Source: Rhodobacter xanthinilyticus
Lineage (GTDB): Bacteria > Pseudomonadota > Alphaproteobacteria > Rhodobacterales > Rhodobacteraceae
DNA: 64,000 bases
Reading direction: 5' to 3'
Assembly: GCF_001856665.1 (NCBI RefSeq)
Contig: NZ_CP017781.1
Coordinates: 992,001 to 1,056,000 of the forward strand
Shown: piece by piece, positions 61,169 to 64,000 of the stretch
How positions within the stretch are numbered: the stretch's first letter is position 1
Layout of the letters: each line of letters opens with the position of its first letter
Program-made: the position numbers and the translations under genes
Notes under the pieces: generated by a model
Database searches by the model: none
Told to the model about the DNA's origin: nothing
What the model saw: only the letters and a program-made list of their open reading frames with translations

Positions 61169-61456
61169 TTACGCGATGATGCCCATGATGTCGGATTCTT
61201 TCATGATCAGCAGTTCTTCGCCGTCGAGGGTCACTTCCGTGCCCGACCATTTGCCGAAGAGCACGCGATCGCCCGGCTTGACCGACGGCGCGATCAGCTC
61301 GCCCGAATCCTTGCGCGCGCCTTCGCCAACGGCGACGATCTCGCCCTCGGCCGGCTTCTCTTTCGCCGAATCCGGAATGATCAGACCGCCCTTGGTCTTT
61401 TCTTCGCTCTGCACGCGCTTGACCAGCACGCGGTCATGAAGCGGTTTGAATGCCAT
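61169..61456 (-). CDS. groES: Co-chaperonin GroES
   Basis: 95 residues from the ATG at 61456. [35 protein letters not shown], the mobile loop, is conserved. AGGGAG lies 9 bases upstream of this ATG; the in-frame GTG at 61465 would lie too close to it. It caps GroEL. First gene of the groESL operon under CIRCE control. Confidence 0.97.
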   Translation of the reverse strand: MAFKPLHDRVLVKRVQSEEKTKGGLIIPDSAKEKPAEGEIVAVGEGARKDSGELIAPSVKPGDRVLFGKWSGTEVTLDGEELLIMKESDIMGIIA

Positions 61457-61491
61457 CTGGGTCACTCCCTAAGGTTCCAGGTTGAATGCTT

Positions 61492-61518
61492 TTAGCACTC
61501 TTTTCGGGTGAGTGCTAA
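61492..61518. promoter_or_regulatory. CIRCE element (HrcA operator) of groESL
   Basis: TTAGCACTC (61492-61500), nine bases, GAGTGCTAA (61510-61518): an exact CIRCE sequence. HrcA binds it to repress groESL in the absence of heat stress. Confidence 0.97.
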
Positions 61519-61527
61519 CGATGCGGG

Positions 61528-61556
61528 AGTTAGGCACTGCCCCCCGTGGCTGTCAA
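61528..61556 (-). promoter_or_regulatory. Sigma-70-type promoter of groESL
   Basis: On the minus strand TTGACA (61556-61551) is followed after 17 bases by CTAACT (61533-61528). CIRCE lies directly downstream over the probable start of transcription. Confidence 0.75.
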
Positions 61557-61663
61557 CACCCGCGCGCAAAATTTTGCGTGGAATTTTTGCGACCGGCCCG
61601 GGCGGCCTTGGCGGCGGGGTGCGGGCGTGGCAGGGTCGCGCGGCAAAAGAGGAGAGAGTGCGA

Positions 61664-62659
61664 ATGATTTGGCGTGCGGTTGCGAGTGTGGCCCTCGGGG
61701 TCTCGGTTCTGGCGGGGACGGGGGCGCGCGCGGGCTGTGTGGGCACCGATCTCTTCGCGGCGCTCCCCGAGGCCGAGCGCGCCGCGCTCACCGCCGACGC
61801 CGCTGCCGCGCCCCATGGCGAGGGGCTCGTCTTCCGCGCCTCCCGCGGCGAAGAGCGCCTCACCGTCGTCGGCACCTATCACCTCCCCGATCCGCGCCAC
61901 GCCGCCCTCGTCGCGGAGATCCGCCCCGATCTCGCGGCCGCGACCACGCTTCTGGTCGAGGCCGGCCCCGAGGAAGAGGCCGCGCTCAAGGCGCGTATCG
62001 CCACCGATCCGGGGCTGATGTTTGCCACCGACGGCCCGACGCTCCCCGAGATCCTGCCCGAGGATCTGTGGCAAGAGCTCGCCACCGTGGCCACCGCGCG
62101 CGGCATGCCCGCGGTTCTGGTCGCCAAGATGCGCCCGGCCTTCCTGTCGATGATCCTGTCGATCCCGCCCTGCGCGCTCACCGAGATGGCCGAGGGCGGC
62201 GGCGGGCTCGACAAGGCGCTGATGGCCGAGGCCGCGGCGCGCGATCTGCCGGTGCGCGCGGTCGAGCCCTATGACACGCTCTTCACCCTCTTCGAGGAGA
62301 TCCCGCAGGAGGATACCGAGGCGATGATCCGCGCGACGCTGGTCGGCGCGGAGGATGGCCCGTCGAATTCGGTGACCATGGGCAACCTCTATTTCGCCCG
62401 CCAGCCGCGGCTGATCTGGGAATTCTCGCGCCATGAGGCGCTCGCGGCGGGCCTCGACCCCGAGGAGGTCGCGGCGCAGATGGATCTCGCCGAGGAGCTG
62501 CTCGTCGTGCGCCGCAACCGCGCCTGGATCGCGCCGGTCGAGGCCGCGCTCGCCGAGGGGCCGGCGGTGCTCGCGGTGGGCGCGCTGCATCTTTCGGGGG
62601 CGGTGGGGGTGCTCGCGCTCCTCGAGGCGGAGGGCTTCACCGTCACCCGTGTCGATTGA
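61664..62659 (+). CDS. TraB/GumN-family secreted protein
   Basis: 331 residues, with a signal peptide (MIWRAVASVALGVSVLAGTGARAG, to about 24). The TraB/PrgY/GumN fold is seen in VVGTYHLPDPRHAAL, LVEAGPEE and the C-terminal VGALHLSGAVGVLALLEAEGF, with the conserved GxH motifs at both ends. Family members may be metalloproteases or heme/metal-binding; no function is certain. The ATG at 61664 has GGAGAG upstream. Divergent from groES. Confidence 0.87.
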   Translation: MIWRAVASVALGVSVLAGTGARAGCVGTDLFAALPEAERAALTADAAAAPHGEGLVFRASRGEERLTVVGTYHLPDPRHAALVAEIRPDLAAATTLLVEAGPEEEAALKARIATDPGLMFATDGPTLPEILPEDLWQELATVATARGMPAVLVAKMRPAFLSMILSIPPCALTEMAEGGGGLDKALMAEAAARDLPVRAVEPYDTLFTLFEEIPQEDTEAMIRATLVGAEDGPSNSVTMGNLYFARQPRLIWEFSRHEALAAGLDPEEVAAQMDLAEELLVVRRNRAWIAPVEAALAEGPAVLAVGALHLSGAVGVLALLEAEGFTVTRVD

Positions 62660-62666
62660 GCGCGCC

Positions 62667-62682
62667 CGTTAGCGCCAAACGG
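62667..62682. promoter_or_regulatory. GTTAGCGC-type site upstream of ppaC
   Basis: CCGTTAGCGCCAAACGG around 62667-62682 has CCGTT/AACGG arms and carries the same GTTAGCGC half-site found in the inverted repeat upstream of the atp operon. It lies about 60 bases before the ppaC start. Confidence 0.45.
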
Positions 62683-62740
62683 ATGACAAGCCCCGCGCAA
62701 GCCCCTATAACGCGGCCGAAACGCAGATCCGAGGGATTCC

Positions 62741-63661
62741 ATGACCACCAAGGTTTTCGGCCACAAGGCCCCTGACACCGACTCGACCGGCTCGCCCATC
62801 ATCTGGGCCTGGTATCTGAACGAAGTGAAAGGCGTGCCCGCCACGCCGGTGCTGCTCGGTGAGCCCAACACCGAAGCCGCCTTCGTGCTCAAGCACTGGG
62901 ATCTGGCGAAACCCGAGATCATCTCGGGCGTCGAGGCCGGCGAGAAGGTCGTGATCGTCGACACCAACAACCCCGCCGAGCTCCCCGAGGGCATCAACAA
63001 GGCCGATATCACCGCGATCATCGACCACCACAAGCTGGTCGGCGGCCTCGAGACCAAGGGCCCGATCGACATCACCATCCGCCCGCTCGCCTGCACCGCG
63101 ACCATCATGTATGACCTGATGGGCGAGGATGTGAAAAAGGCTCCGCGCGGGATCAAGGGCGCGATGCTGTCGTGCATCCTCTCCGATACGCTCGAGTTCC
63201 GCTCGCCGACCACCACCGCCCATGACAAGGCCGTCTGCGAGGCGCTCGCGGCCGATCTGGGCGTGTCGATCAACGAGCTCGCTTCGGCGATGTTCGAGGC
63301 GAAATCGGACGTGTCCGAGTTCTCGGACGCGGCGCTCCTGCGGATGGATTCCAAGGAATACAACGTCGACGGCACCGAGCTGCGGGTTTCGGTTCTCGAG
63401 ACCACCGCGCCGAAGCTGATCCTCGACCGCAAGGCGAGCCTGATGGCTTCGATGGTCGATGTCGCCAAGGAAGATGGCGCCGATCAGGTGCTGCTCTTCG
63501 TCGTCGACATCCTGAACGAGGAGGCCACGCTTCTGGTGCCGAACGATCTGGTGAAGAAAATCGCCGAGGCGTCGTTTGGCTGCACCGTCGAGGGCGATAC
63601 CGTGGTTCTGCCCGGCGTGATGTCGCGCAAGAAACAGATCATCCCGGCGCTGAAGGTCTGA
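62741..63661 (+). CDS. ppaC: Manganese-dependent inorganic pyrophosphatase
   Basis: 306 residues, DHH-superfamily (family II) pyrophosphatase. GHKAPDTDS with metal-binding His and Asp, VDTNNP, IDHHKL, SCILSDT and the C-terminal SRKKQIIP are the family signature. It hydrolyses pyrophosphate in the cytoplasm, driving biosynthesis. It stands alone with its own promoter region and terminator. Confidence 0.96.
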   Translation: MTTKVFGHKAPDTDSTGSPIIWAWYLNEVKGVPATPVLLGEPNTEAAFVLKHWDLAKPEIISGVEAGEKVVIVDTNNPAELPEGINKADITAIIDHHKLVGGLETKGPIDITIRPLACTATIMYDLMGEDVKKAPRGIKGAMLSCILSDTLEFRSPTTTAHDKAVCEALAADLGVSINELASAMFEAKSDVSEFSDAALLRMDSKEYNVDGTELRVSVLETTAPKLILDRKASLMASMVDVAKEDGADQVLLFVVDILNEEATLLVPNDLVKKIAEASFGCTVEGDTVVLPGVMSRKKQIIPALKV

Positions 63662-63683
63662 TCCGACCAGGATCGTGATGAGA

Positions 63684-63710
63684 GGGGCGGGGGGAAACCT
63701 CCGCCCTTTT
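63684..63710 (+). terminator. Rho-independent terminator after ppaC
   Basis: GGGCGG pairs with CCGCCC around a GGGGAAACCT centre, followed by TTTT. Confidence 0.88.
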
Positions 63711-63715
63711 GCATG

Positions 63716-63785
63716 CGGGGGAGGGGGCTCCGCCCCCGCCGGCGCGCCGGCCCCCCGGATATTTGGGCATCGTTGAAGGGGCGGG
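63716..63785. repeat. Interspersed GC-rich repeat, copy 3 (inverted orientation)
   Basis: Read on the minus strand it begins TTCAACGATGCCCAAATATC, the same start as copy 1 apart from one base, followed by GC-rich palindromes including GGGGGCGGAGCCCCC. It lies between ppaC and the HAD gene. Confidence 0.8.
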
Positions 63786-63862
63786 CTTTGCCTTTTTCAC
63801 ATCCCTGTCCTATAGCGGGGGCAGGATCGGCGCGCGACGCGCAGCAGACAAGATGAGGCAGC

Positions 63863-64000
63863 ATGACCCGGATCGTTCAATCTCTGGCCGAAATCTCGGC
63901 GCCCTATGACGCGCTCTTTTGCGATCTCTGGGGGTGTCTGCACAATGGCGTGGCGCCCTTCCCGGAGGCGGTGGCGGCGTTGCAGGGGTTCCGCGCGACG
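63863..64000 (+). CDS. HAD-superfamily hydrolase, class IIA, 5' part
   Basis: The first 46 residues of a gene cut by the window end. MTRIVQSLAEISAPYDALFC then DLWGCLHNGVAPFPEAV is the start of HAD class IIA phosphatases (motif I DxWGxLHNG with the nucleophilic aspartate). It resembles the TIGR01459 branch. The substrate is unknown. Confidence 0.85.
   Translation, partial: MTRIVQSLAEISAPYDALFCDLWGCLHNGVAPFPEAVAALQGFRAT

Overview
This is a GC-rich (roughly 70%) chromosomal stretch whose protein set points to an alphaproteobacterium of the Rhodobacter/Paracoccus group (Rhodobacteraceae). The pointers are an atp operon ordered delta-alpha-gamma-beta-epsilon and followed by an H-type lectin gene and aroQ, a groESL operon under a CIRCE element, a DUF2125 protein, an extensin-like protein, and a periplasmic PQQ alcohol oxidation system. 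This placement rests on reading the proteins, not on a database search.

Layout. 1-6 kb: catabolic genes (partial aldehyde dehydrogenase, FAD amine oxidase, LysR), then a LysR gene divergent from a cupin/cyclophilin-like/SDR cluster. 6-10 kb: an unrecognised protein, a membrane protein, a COG0523 GTPase behind two Zur boxes, a DUF6525 protein and rlmF. 10-32 kb: the core accessory region, a one-carbon/alcohol oxidation island. It contains frmR-frmA-fghA (glutathione-dependent formaldehyde oxidation), a NosR-like flavoprotein with its ApbE flavin transferase, a MoxJ-like binding protein and a PedF-type cytochrome, and a NitT/TauT-type ABC importer. An opposing operon follows (PQQ-system ABC binding protein, beta-propeller, small secreted protein, ABC exporter), then a cytochrome c and a XoxF-type PQQ alcohol dehydrogenase. 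An IS5-family insertion separates these from a regulatory trio: a LuxR-type response regulator, a FIST sensor and a NahK/ErcS-type hybrid kinase. 32-38 kb: PhoX-like protein, a diheme protein with an EF-hand-like loop, an LpxR-family outer-membrane protein and a Hint-domain protein. 38-64 kb: mostly housekeeping genes: rpsD, hisC, tyrC, a MotA/TolQ-OmpA pair, clpA, a ClC transporter, gloB, the atp operon, aroQ, groESL, ppaC and a partial HAD gene.

How it fits together. The XoxF-type enzyme would oxidise methanol or short alcohols in the periplasm and pass electrons to the c-type cytochromes. Formaldehyde produced would be handled by FrmA and FghA under the formaldehyde sensor FrmR. The LuxR/FIST/ErcS genes resemble regulators of PQQ alcohol oxidation in pseudomonads.

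The most interesting unexplained structures are three. First, a perfectly phased 28-bp array of four 16-bp palindromes lies between two convergent ABC operons. Second, a shared GACCAATG-type motif occurs upstream of four units of the alcohol-oxidation island. Third, a 13-bp perfect inverted repeat with GTTAGCGC arms lies upstream of the atp operon and has a related site upstream of ppaC. No tRNA, rRNA, CRISPR array or prophage was seen.
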